59,573 bases of DNA, taken from contig JAHCHD010000009.1 in the NCBI GenBank assembly GCA_026129915.1, positions 1 through 59,573 of the forward strand, read 5' to 3'. Position 1 is the stretch's first letter. Every line of letters begins with the position of its first letter. Shown here piece after piece: positions 53,114 to 59,573 of the stretch. The stretch comes from Bryobacterales bacterium (GTDB lineage Bacteria; Acidobacteriota; Terriglobia; Bryobacterales; Bryobacteraceae). The notes below the pieces were generated by a model. It saw only the letters and a list, made by a program, of their open reading frames with translations, was not told the origin of the DNA and searched no databases. The position numbers and the translations under genes were made by a program.

Positions 53114-53794
53114 CTAAGGAGCAGGCGTGGTGACGCTGGGAGCGCCCAGCGTTACACCAATGGTTGGCGTTGGCGTCGGCGTTGGCCCCGGGCTGGGTGT
53201 CGGACCACCACCGCCTCCGCCAACGCCCAGTGCCACCCCCAAGGCAGCGCCGGCAACCACAGCCACAATGCCAACCACGGCGCCGGTGGACAATCCACCT
53301 CCTGCGCCCCCGGCGGCTCCGCCCGCGCTTCCTGCGCCGGCGGAACCTGCCAGGGCCGCGGTGTTGGTTTGTGTGATCGCGGTGGAGGCGGTTTGGCCCT
53401 GAAAGGAGGCCGTCACGCGGATCTGGAAGTCTCCCGCAACAGCATTCAACTGAAAGCCGCGGGCCGCCGCCACACCCTGCTGGTTGGTGATCACATTCAG
53501 CATCTTTGCGCCGCCAGAAAAGCTGCCGCCCGCGCCGGACTGAGGCAGGAGAAATGCCACTGCGGCGCCTGCCACCGGGCGGTCATTACGGTCCACCACA
53601 CGGACGATGGGTTCCCGCCCCACCCGCTGGCGGATGTTATTCACGGCGCCTTCGCCTTCAAGGATTTCGATGCGAAGAGATGGAGTGTCCGATGTCTGGC
53701 CCAGCGCGACGTCTGCGTTCACAGTGATGGGCAGCGCCAGAACGGCAACCAGCGGATAAATTGGCAGAAGGCATAGCAGCTTAGGCAGTCGCAC
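53114..53794 (-). CDS. Secreted Ig-like protein with glycine-rich hydrophobic segment
   Basis: A 226-residue protein read from GTG 53794, which has GGAGG nine bases upstream. A signal peptide (LLCLLPIYPLVAVLALPITV) precedes a Big-1-like beta domain (about residues 40-135) with VVDRNDRPVAGAAVAFLLPQ and GFQLNAVAGDFQIRVTASFQ. A Gly/Ala-rich stretch and a second hydrophobic helix (GAVVGIVAVVAGAALGVALG) follow, then a Pro/Thr tail (PTPSPGPTPTPTPTIG). Helix plus tail resemble a cell-surface anchor. First gene of the cluster, 69 bases before the NHL protein. Confidence 0.78.
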   Translation of the reverse strand: MRLPKLLCLLPIYPLVAVLALPITVNADVALGQTSDTPSLRIEILEGEGAVNNIRQRVGREPIVRVVDRNDRPVAGAAVAFLLPQSGAGGSFSGGAKMLNVITNQQGVAAARGFQLNAVAGDFQIRVTASFQGQTASTAITQTNTAALAGSAGAGSAGGAAGGAGGGLSTGAVVGIVAVVAGAALGVALGVGGGGGGPTPSPGPTPTPTPTIGVTLGAPSVTTPAP

Positions 53795-54455
53795 GTTGGT
53801 GTTCCTCCAATTCTTAGCCCTGACAGTGTCTGCAATGGAAACAGGCGGCTTAGTCTTGACTGCGCTGAATCACGGTGTATCTAGTCATTGGCGGAAATTC
53901 TTTCTGGATGGCGCTACACATAACTCCGGGCAGGAGATACAGGCGGAAGGGGCTATTCACTTCCTGGTTTGTCCCCAACAGGCTTGCCCTTCTGAGCACC
54001 GGGTTCACGACACACCTCGCACCACGGGCGCCAGTTCGTCGACGAGAGCCGTTGCCTCGACAGAAGCGTCGTTCTCGGTCCCTCGCAGGCCTGTATCCCA
54101 TCGCTCTGAAGCGCAATCCGCTCCCATCACCACGCTGCCCCCCCGGTCACGCCAGATTGGAATTCTCTCGCGTGCAGCGCAAACCGAACAATCCACGCCG
54201 ATTAGAACGCAGGCCGCCATTCCCGAATGCCCCACTTTCAGCAACCCGACGCGACGGCCTCGCCATAATTGGGGATGGCACGCCTGAACACACCTACGGA
54301 TGCCGACGGTCAACGTTCGACACGCACAGTCCCCACCAGGGAGCGGAGGATCCGCCGGATGACGCGTCCACGGGATAGCACTACATAGAACACTGCGCGC
54401 CCCGCGGCGCATCGCTGCATTCCTGTCAACCTCGCCCGCATCTGACACATTTCCA

Positions 54456-54572
54456 GTCGGAAGCGTCGGAAACGTCGGATTCGTCGGACTAGTCGGACTC
54501 GTCGGACTCGTCGGATTCGTCGGATTCGTCGGACTAGTCGGAAGCGTCGGAAGCGTCGGAAACGTCGGATTC
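54456..54572 (+). repeat. Perfect-core 13-copy 9-bp tandem repeat (GTCGGANNC)
   Basis: Thirteen consecutive 9-base units of the form GTCGGA followed by AGC, AAC, TTC, CTA, CTC, CTC, TTC, TTC, CTA, AGC, AGC, AAC and TTC. The first six bases of each unit are invariant, only the last three vary. The unit is a multiple of three, so every frame stays open in both directions. Confidence 0.97.
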
Positions 54573-54668
54573 CGCCAAAGTTCAAGGTCGGCAGCATGAC
54601 GCCCTGGATTTGGGCAGTCTATCCATCCCGGGGTTCGTTTCGTAACGGCGAGCCCGGAGCCCACCAGC

Positions 54669-54718
54669 TCCGACAGAATCTGGCAAATCCTGTCGGAAAC
54701 GTCGGATGTGTCGGATCT
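54669..54718 (+). repeat. Second GTCGGA array with overlapping inverted repeat
   Basis: Three further units of the same 9-base family (GTCGGAAAC, GTCGGATGT, GTCGGATCT, 54692-54718) lie 120 bases beyond the main array. An 8-bp inverted repeat TCCGACAG/CTGTCGGA uses the first unit as its right arm. Confidence 0.85.
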
Positions 54719-54956
54719 GTGGGGTTGCTTGCGGGGTATTGGGCTGGATTTCTCGGGAAGTGCTGGATAGCGAAGAGAGCGGCTGGTGATGTCCTTGCGG
54801 GAACTGCCTGCGATGGCGAAGCGTCTGGGTTCTGAGGTAGCCTGAATCCTACCCTCACGGGTGCCCGGTCGCGAAAGTCCGCGCTGAGTCATTGGACGGA
54901 ACGAGCCACCACGTACTATCCTGATAGAAGAGCCGTCGCGCTCCGAGGTGAGAATT

Positions 54957-55163
54957 ATGTCCATTCCTAACGTAAAACGCTACCGTCTCTCGAGCGCGGA
55001 TGGCACTGAGCACGCCACGCTGATGGCGGTCCTGCCTAAGGGCACGGACGTCGAACTTTATCTGAAGGAAGCATCCGAGCGCTTTGACTGGAAGTCTTAC
55101 CGCGACATGAAGGCCAGCGTGAATAAGGTTCGTGTTGGTCAACAGAAGCAGAAGAAAAAGTAA
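54957..55163 (+). CDS. Small basic protein of unknown function
   Basis: A 68-residue protein starting at ATG 54957 after GAGGTGAGAATT. It is rich in Lys at the end (GQQKQKKK) and has a mixed alpha/beta look (MSIPNVKRYRLSSADGTEHA, VLPKGTDVELYLKEASERFD). A terminator follows. The clean ribosome-binding site, compact size and terminator argue for a real gene; no family is recognised. It follows the 9-bp repeat region directly. Confidence 0.65.
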   Translation: MSIPNVKRYRLSSADGTEHATLMAVLPKGTDVELYLKEASERFDWKSYRDMKASVNKVRVGQQKQKKK

Positions 55164-55181
55164 GTTTGGGTTCCATTTGGG

Positions 55182-55214
55182 CTTGGGGAGGGGCCGGTTG
55201 CGCGTCTCCCCAAG
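55182..55214 (+). terminator. Probable rho-independent terminator
   Basis: A 9-bp stem CTTGGGGAG / CTCCCCAAG with a 15-base loop follows the small basic protein gene by 18 bases; the following T content is moderate. Confidence 0.65.
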
Positions 55215-55362
55215 TCACCGTTTTGATTTCCTCCGCCCTTCCCTGCCTCCCCCCTGTGGCATCGATTCTTGACCCTTCCGTCTGTGCGAAACTGTAAGGA
55301 TTCTGTTGGGTCAGCCTGCCGCCTAGAACCGGCTTCCCAGACCCTTTACCCGGTGACTTTCC

Positions 55363-58017
55363 ATGATTCGCTTCTTGCTTTCCGCCTTGCTGAGCTTCAC
55401 GCTCAGCGTCTCATGCTTTGCCAGCGCCTGGACTACCGATGACATCCTGCTACTCGAACGCGCCTCATCACTCGAACTCTCGCGTGATGGCTCCATGGCC
55501 GTTTGGGTGCAATCGAAAATGAACCCGAAGAAGGGTACGTCCGTGTCGCAGGTCTATCTGCGTTACCTGGCGGATGACCATTTGGTGCAACTCACACGGG
55601 GCGACGAGTCTTCCAGCTCACCGCAGTTCTCCCCTAACGGGAAGCAACTGGCATTTCTGACGAGCCGCAAGGCGAGCGGGGACGGAGAAGAAGGGGCTGG
55701 CGGCGCGGACGGGCCGAAGTCTCAGGTTTGGCTCCTGGATCTGCGCGGCGGGGAACCGCGGGCAGCCACCGCCATGACCCAGGGAGTGAACGCATTCCGC
55801 TGGTTGGATGACGACAACCTGCTGCTGGTAGCGCAGGAAGACAGCAGCGCGCTGGCACAGAAGCTGAAGCAGGAGAAAGACACTTCCAGGGTAGTGGACG
55901 ATCCCAACGAAAGCCCCGTGCGGCTGTTCCGCTTCTCGTTGAAAGACCGAACCACGAAGCGGCTTACGCAGAACAACGACCGGATCTCGCGAGTGGACGT
56001 CTCGTGGAACGGGAAATACGCGGTGACTGTGCACAACCGTTCCAGCCGCTTTGTTTTCGATTCCCTGGTGGCGCCAGCCAGCTACTTGCACGACCTCGAA
56101 AAGGGGACTGCGGAACCGATTTTCCCCAACACCCGGTTGATTCCCGGCAGTATTGAATGGGCATTTGACGATCGCGGATTCTACTTCACTTCGGGCTACT
56201 CGTCGCACCCGGTATACCGAAGCGGCACCATCAATAAGCTTTACTACTTTGACCTCGCCGCGCGTACCCACCGCGAGATGGACCTGGGCTGGGAAAACGG
56301 CATAGGCTCCGGTATCGCAGCGGTCTCAAATGGATTGGTGGTGTCGCTTGCGAACGGCGTGCGCGATCTGCTGGCGCGCTATCAGTTGGAAGGCGACCGG
56401 CTGGTTCGCCAGGACCTTAGCGGTGAACACGCTTCAAACGTCGTCAGCTTCCGCGCTTCGTACCAGAACAACATGCTGGCCTATGAATACACCACCGCGA
56501 GTGTGCCCGCCCAGTGGTATGCCGCGAAGCTGAATGGAGCAGGCCTGGACAGCCCCAAGAAGGTAACAGACACGAACTCAGCCCTGGCCAGGAAGACGAT
56601 CTCAAAAACTGAGACCGTGCGATGGACAGGCGCTCTCGATGAAGAGGTGGAGGGAATCCTGTACTACCCCCATGGCTATGAGGCAGGAAAGAAGTACCCC
56701 CTGGTAGTGATGATTCATGGCGGCCCCTCTGGAGTTGACCGCGATGCGTTCCGCGAGAGCTGGAGCTATCCCCACCAGCTCTACACCCAGCGAGGTGCGT
56801 TTATCCTGAAGCCCAACTACCACGGCAGCAGCAACTATGGCCTGAAGTGGGTAGAGAGCATTTCGCGGGGCAAGTACAACGACCTCGAATGGATTGACGT
56901 GGAAAAGGGCGTGGATGCGCTGATCGGCAAAGGGCTGGTGGATCCTGAAAAGCTGGGCATCATGGGCTGGAGCAACGGCTCGATTATCAGCATCGAGATC
57001 AGCACGCGCACGGATCGCTACAAGGCAGTGGGTGCGGGCGCCGGGGACGTGAACTGGATCTCCGACTGGGGCAATGCCATGTTTGGCCACGCCTTCGAGG
57101 ACTACTACCTGGGCGCCACCCCGATGCAGAATCCGCAGCTCTACATTGAGAAATCTCCCTTGTTTCGAATGGATAAGGTGAAGAGTCCCACCATCATCTT
57201 CTTCGGGACGGAGGACGTGAACGTACCCACGGAGCAGGGCTGGCAACACTACCGGGCCTTGCAGCACTTGGGCAATACGGACGTGAAGTTCCTGCTATTT
57301 CCTGGCGAACCGCATGGCCTTCGCAAGTACGTCCACCAGAAGCGGAAGATAGATGAAGAACTGGCCTGGTTCGACCGTTTTCTGTTCGGCAAGACCGAAG
57401 AACGTCCAGCATGGATGAAGCGGGAATCTGCGCTTTCCGGCCTGCTCTATCGCTCAAAATTGGGAGAAGTTCCGGAAACAGCGGCACTGGGCGACTTGCA
57501 GGTGAGCCGTTTTGAGATCACCCGCGGGCAGTATGCCGCTTTCGACCAGGCTTACAAAGTGCCACCCGGCACAGAGCTGTTCCCGGCCACAGGCATTCGC
57601 TTCGCTGATGCCAAGCGCTACGCCGAATGGCTGAGCACGCGAACAGGTGAGCGCTTCCGGCTGCCAACCGCGAAGGAGTTGAGCAGTCATCTGCGAGCTT
57701 CCAAAGGCGGAAACACGCTGGACCGATGGGCAGGTTATGACGTGAACCCTGACGATGCGGTTGCTCTGGCGCGCAGCATCAATGGGCTGAGTCCCGATGA
57801 CCTCCTGCTTCCCGTCGGCAGCTTCGCGGGGAAGGGCTCCGATCCGGTGTTCGACCTTGACGGCAATGCCGCGGAGTGGGTGGTGAGCGAGGACGGAAGT
57901 GGGAAGTTGATGGGTGGCAGCGCGGATACCCCGGTGGATTCCAAGCTGGGGTGGAGCCCCCGGCACGGCTTTGCTGGCTTCCGCGTCGTTCGGGAAACCG
58001 CTGCGTCGAAGCCCTGA
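55363..58017 (+). CDS. S9-family prolyl oligopeptidase-like peptidase fused to a SUMF1-like domain
   Basis: An 884-residue secreted protein. After a signal peptide (IRFLLSALLSFTLSVSCFAS) comes a beta-propeller (about residues 35-405), then an alpha/beta-hydrolase domain (about 410-675) with the S9 triad Ser537 (GWSNGS), Asp618 (FGTEDVNVP) and His651 (GEPHGLRK) and the oxyanion region MIHGGPSG. Residues about 700-880 form an extra SUMF1/FGE-like domain: LQVSRFEITRGQYAAFDQAY, GERFRLPTAKEL, VFDLDGNAAEWV and GFAGFRVVRE. The usual S9 enzymes stop near 680, so the end is a true fusion. It should cleave peptides outside the cytoplasm. Confidence 0.9.
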   Translation: MIRFLLSALLSFTLSVSCFASAWTTDDILLLERASSLELSRDGSMAVWVQSKMNPKKGTSVSQVYLRYLADDHLVQLTRGDESSSSPQFSPNGKQLAFLTSRKASGDGEEGAGGADGPKSQVWLLDLRGGEPRAATAMTQGVNAFRWLDDDNLLLVAQEDSSALAQKLKQEKDTSRVVDDPNESPVRLFRFSLKDRTTKRLTQNNDRISRVDVSWNGKYAVTVHNRSSRFVFDSLVAPASYLHDLEKGTAEPIFPNTRLIPGSIEWAFDDRGFYFTSGYSSHPVYRSGTINKLYYFDLAARTHREMDLGWENGIGSGIAAVSNGLVVSLANGVRDLLARYQLEGDRLVRQDLSGEHASNVVSFRASYQNNMLAYEYTTASVPAQWYAAKLNGAGLDSPKKVTDTNSALARKTISKTETVRWTGALDEEVEGILYYPHGYEAGKKYPLVVMIHGGPSGVDRDAFRESWSYPHQLYTQRGAFILKPNYHGSSNYGLKWVESISRGKYNDLEWIDVEKGVDALIGKGLVDPEKLGIMGWSNGSIISIEISTRTDRYKAVGAGAGDVNWISDWGNAMFGHAFEDYYLGATPMQNPQLYIEKSPLFRMDKVKSPTIIFFGTEDVNVPTEQGWQHYRALQHLGNTDVKFLLFPGEPHGLRKYVHQKRKIDEELAWFDRFLFGKTEERPAWMKRESALSGLLYRSKLGEVPETAALGDLQVSRFEITRGQYAAFDQAYKVPPGTELFPATGIRFADAKRYAEWLSTRTGERFRLPTAKELSSHLRASKGGNTLDRWAGYDVNPDDAVALARSINGLSPDDLLLPVGSFAGKGSDPVFDLDGNAAEWVVSEDGSGKLMGGSADTPVDSKLGWSPRHGFAGFRVVRETAASKP

Positions 58018-58244
58018 GTGCGAGATTGCGTGTGGACTTGCGACACCAAGCGTGGCCACGGATCTCGGGGACAATGAGTTCTAGACGTTCTGGTGCGTAA
58101 CAAGTTGGGGTGTGGGGATTTATCGATTGGCTGTATCCTAGAAAGCGCGGGCAAGCATCTTACTGATTACTAAGTTGCGGTTCCATCAAGCCCGAATTTC
58201 TGGAGCCGCAACCTGGAACTGGAAACCCGCGGGAGGCTGGCTGC

Positions 58245-59114
58245 ATGTTTGCTTGGATTTGTCCGAAGTGTGGGAAAGAGATCCCTCCCCAGTACGATGG
58301 TTGTCCCGAGTGGTGCCCCGAGTACGACAAGCAGAAGGCCTACCTGAAGCAGACGGGTCCCGCGGCAGTCGAAGCAACCTCTCCCGTGATCAAGAACCTC
58401 ATGCAGATTGAGGGCGGCACGATGGGTGGCAGCACCTACACGGGCGCGACTTACATGTCGGGCGCGACCGTTACTCCACCGAGGCCGGGCGCCGCGGGCG
58501 CGACTGATGCGCAAGGTTCCCGTTTTCGTCCCGCGGCAGCAGCGATCTCGTATGAAACCACTCCGCCCGAAGGTTCCGCGCCGGGTACGTCTTTGAAGCC
58601 GATCAATGAGCTTCGGGCCGGTGCATCTGAGAATGAGGATGGCGGAGCGCGCCAGATGAACCCTCTGCTGGTGACAGTGCTAGCGGCGGTGGTCTTTATC
58701 GCGCTGGGCTGGGCAGCCTTCAAGTACTACGAGAAATCAAAGGGCACTTTTGGTGCGTCTGCGGGCATGGTGGACCTTGGGCAGGGCCAGGGCGGGCACC
58801 GCCTCAACCGGGTGTTGAGCGTGACGGCTTTGCGCTTTGTACCCGGCAAGAACAAGCAGTTGGAAGCACGTTTTGTGATCGTGAATGGAGGTGCGGCGCA
58901 GACCCCTACGTTCAGTGGAACGGTACACGTCCGTCCGAAGGACTCCGCCGCGGACGAGACCCCCATGCTGAGCTTCGATATCGCCAAGGTATCGCTGGGC
59001 CCCTACGAGAGCCGGGAAATGCAAGCACCATTGGACAAAGCCCTGAAGCCCTATGAACTGCCAGACGGGAACCTGATTCGGGCGGATCTGATGATCACCG
59101 AACCTGCTCAATGA
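58245..59114 (+). CDS. Zinc-ribbon membrane-anchored protein of unknown function
   Basis: A 289-residue protein. The N-terminal zinc ribbon is formed by CPKCGKE with GCPEWCPE (residues 6-25). A low-complexity Gly/Thr/Pro-rich linker (about 50-130) follows, then one membrane helix (about 146-168, LLVTVLAAVVFIALGWAAFK) and a C-terminal beta domain (RVLSVTALRFVPGKNKQLEA, RFVIVNGGAAQTPTFSGTVH) that would lie outside the membrane. The combination is common in Acidobacteria but not assigned a role. It lies between the peptidase and nth, without close overlap. Confidence 0.72.
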   Translation: MFAWICPKCGKEIPPQYDGCPEWCPEYDKQKAYLKQTGPAAVEATSPVIKNLMQIEGGTMGGSTYTGATYMSGATVTPPRPGAAGATDAQGSRFRPAAAAISYETTPPEGSAPGTSLKPINELRAGASENEDGGARQMNPLLVTVLAAVVFIALGWAAFKYYEKSKGTFGASAGMVDLGQGQGGHRLNRVLSVTALRFVPGKNKQLEARFVIVNGGAAQTPTFSGTVHVRPKDSAADETPMLSFDIAKVSLGPYESREMQAPLDKALKPYELPDGNLIRADLMITEPAQ

Positions 59115-59385
59115 CGCGAATCACCCGTTCATCCAGCGGGACCCCGAACGGTTCCGCCAGTTGTGATGCGTGGACGCCAACCCGACCCCAGCCTGCGGAT
59201 GATGCAAGCGAAACGCGCGCCTACCGCCATCATCTGGCAGAGGAGCACACACTGCGCCGTGCCCTGCGATTCCACTTCCATTGGCGCATCCAGGCGTCGG
59301 CATTCCCAATGCTACGATAGAGGTCCAGGCAACCTTCATGGCTCGGTCCCGCAGTGCTTCCACACCCCTATCCCCTGAGAGAAAC

Positions 59386-59573
59386 ATGGACGAAGTAAGC
59401 GGCATCCGCAAGCGTTCGGTTCCCATGGCGGTGCGCAAACCCATGGGAAAGCAGCCTCGCAGCAAGTTGGAACGCGACGAACGCCTGAAGCAGATTCTGA
59501 AGATTCTGGAGGAACTCCACCCAAACCCCAAGTGCGCACGGGACCACCGCAACCCCTTTGAGTTGCTGGTTGC
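59386..59573 (+). CDS. nth: Endonuclease III (N-terminal part)
   Basis: The gene continues past the right edge, so only 62 codons are seen. From ATG 59386 the basic lead MDEVSGIRKRSVPMAVRKPM is followed by ERLKQILKILEELHPNPKCA-type helices ending in NPFELLVA, the conserved N-terminal segment of Nth glycosylases (usually continuing TILSAQCTD). Nth removes oxidised pyrimidines and nicks abasic sites in base-excision repair. The catalytic Lys and the iron-sulfur Cys lie outside the window. Confidence 0.85.
   Translation, partial: MDEVSGIRKRSVPMAVRKPMGKQPRSKLERDERLKQILKILEELHPNPKCARDHRNPFELLV

Larger units (their letters stand above)
53795..54956. other. Gene-poor 1.2-kb region carrying the 9-bp tandem arrays
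   Basis: No credible gene is seen. The long frames here are products of the repeats or of antisense GC-rich DNA. Contents found: a 13-unit 9-base array (54456-54572), a second three-unit array (54692-54718) and an inverted repeat TCCGACAG / CTGTCGGA (54669-54697) partly overlapping it. The remainder is anonymous and might be remnant or spacer DNA. Confidence 0.6.

Noticed and set aside
54456..54572. CRISPR-like array
   Set aside because: Units are 9 bases with no spacers and no cas genes nearby, so it is a tandem repeat.
54005..54964. Long minus-strand open frame (319 codons) through the 9-bp array
   Set aside because: It is open because the 9-base unit has no stop in any frame; it has no ribosome-binding site, and its composition (PTN/PTS repeats, Arg-rich) is not gene-like.
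59121..59552. Minus-strand frame of 143 codons near the right edge
   Set aside because: It is antisense to the recognisable nth start and shows no motif.

Overview
The window is high-GC DNA of bacterial character. The gene content suggests an Acidobacteriota genome, probably of the Bryobacterales/Solibacter type. This is inferred from an acidobacterial-type VWA protein, long secreted NHL/Ig-like proteins, TPR lipoproteins, a planctomycete-type cytochrome c domain fused to a formylglycine-generating-enzyme-like domain, and many orphan secreted proteins. No rRNA, phage, IS element or CRISPR array was seen. One tRNA-Pro is present.

Layout: 1-3.0 kb, two overlapping FAD oxidoreductases, tRNA-Pro(UGG) and a Tat-exported sugar isomerase-like protein. 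3.0-5.4 kb, a cytochrome c/FGE-like protein overlapping an ApbE flavin transferase. 5.5-17.9 kb, a long minus-strand run: MrfA-like helicase with a frameshifted C-terminus, divergent PfkB-like kinase plus class I aldolase, MetF, CPBP protease, a large TPR lipoprotein, TolC, a MacB-type permease and a second TPR lipoprotein. 18-22.8 kb, a secreted TPR protein, a small membrane protein, an M28 peptidase, then two adjacent frameshifted genes (truA and hsp20). 23-25.7 kb, an ECF sigma factor, a membrane HEAT-repeat putative anti-sigma and a double-PDZ protein, which together look like an envelope-stress module. 25.9-33.3 kb, a tightly overlapping efflux operon marR-tolC-hlyD-ABC-ABC-permease-permease with a recognisable promoter and operator. 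33.4-43.5 kb, adenosine deaminase-like protein, GlgB, VWA protein, RfbD-like reductase, LysR regulator, LolA-like secreted protein, GAF-ANTAR antiterminator and a radical SAM/SPASM protein. 43.8-48 kb, a two-gene operon encoding a divergent GalU-like nucleotidyltransferase and a 1109-residue GHMP-kinase/UDP-sugar-pyrophosphorylase fusion. 48.5-53.8 kb, three secreted proteins. 53.8-55 kb, a gene-poor segment with a 13-copy perfect 9-bp tandem array. 55.4-59.6 kb, an S9 peptidase fused to a SUMF1-like domain, a zinc-ribbon membrane protein and the start of nth.

The features most worth follow-up are the kinase/pyrophosphorylase fusion with its degenerate GalU partner, the S9-SUMF1 fusion, the hairpin that encloses the ribosome-binding site of the ANTAR gene, the 9-bp array, the sigma/HEAT/PDZ module, and the clustered frameshifts at 21.4-22.8 kb and 5.5 kb. 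All functions are read from sequence alone; no database search was run.
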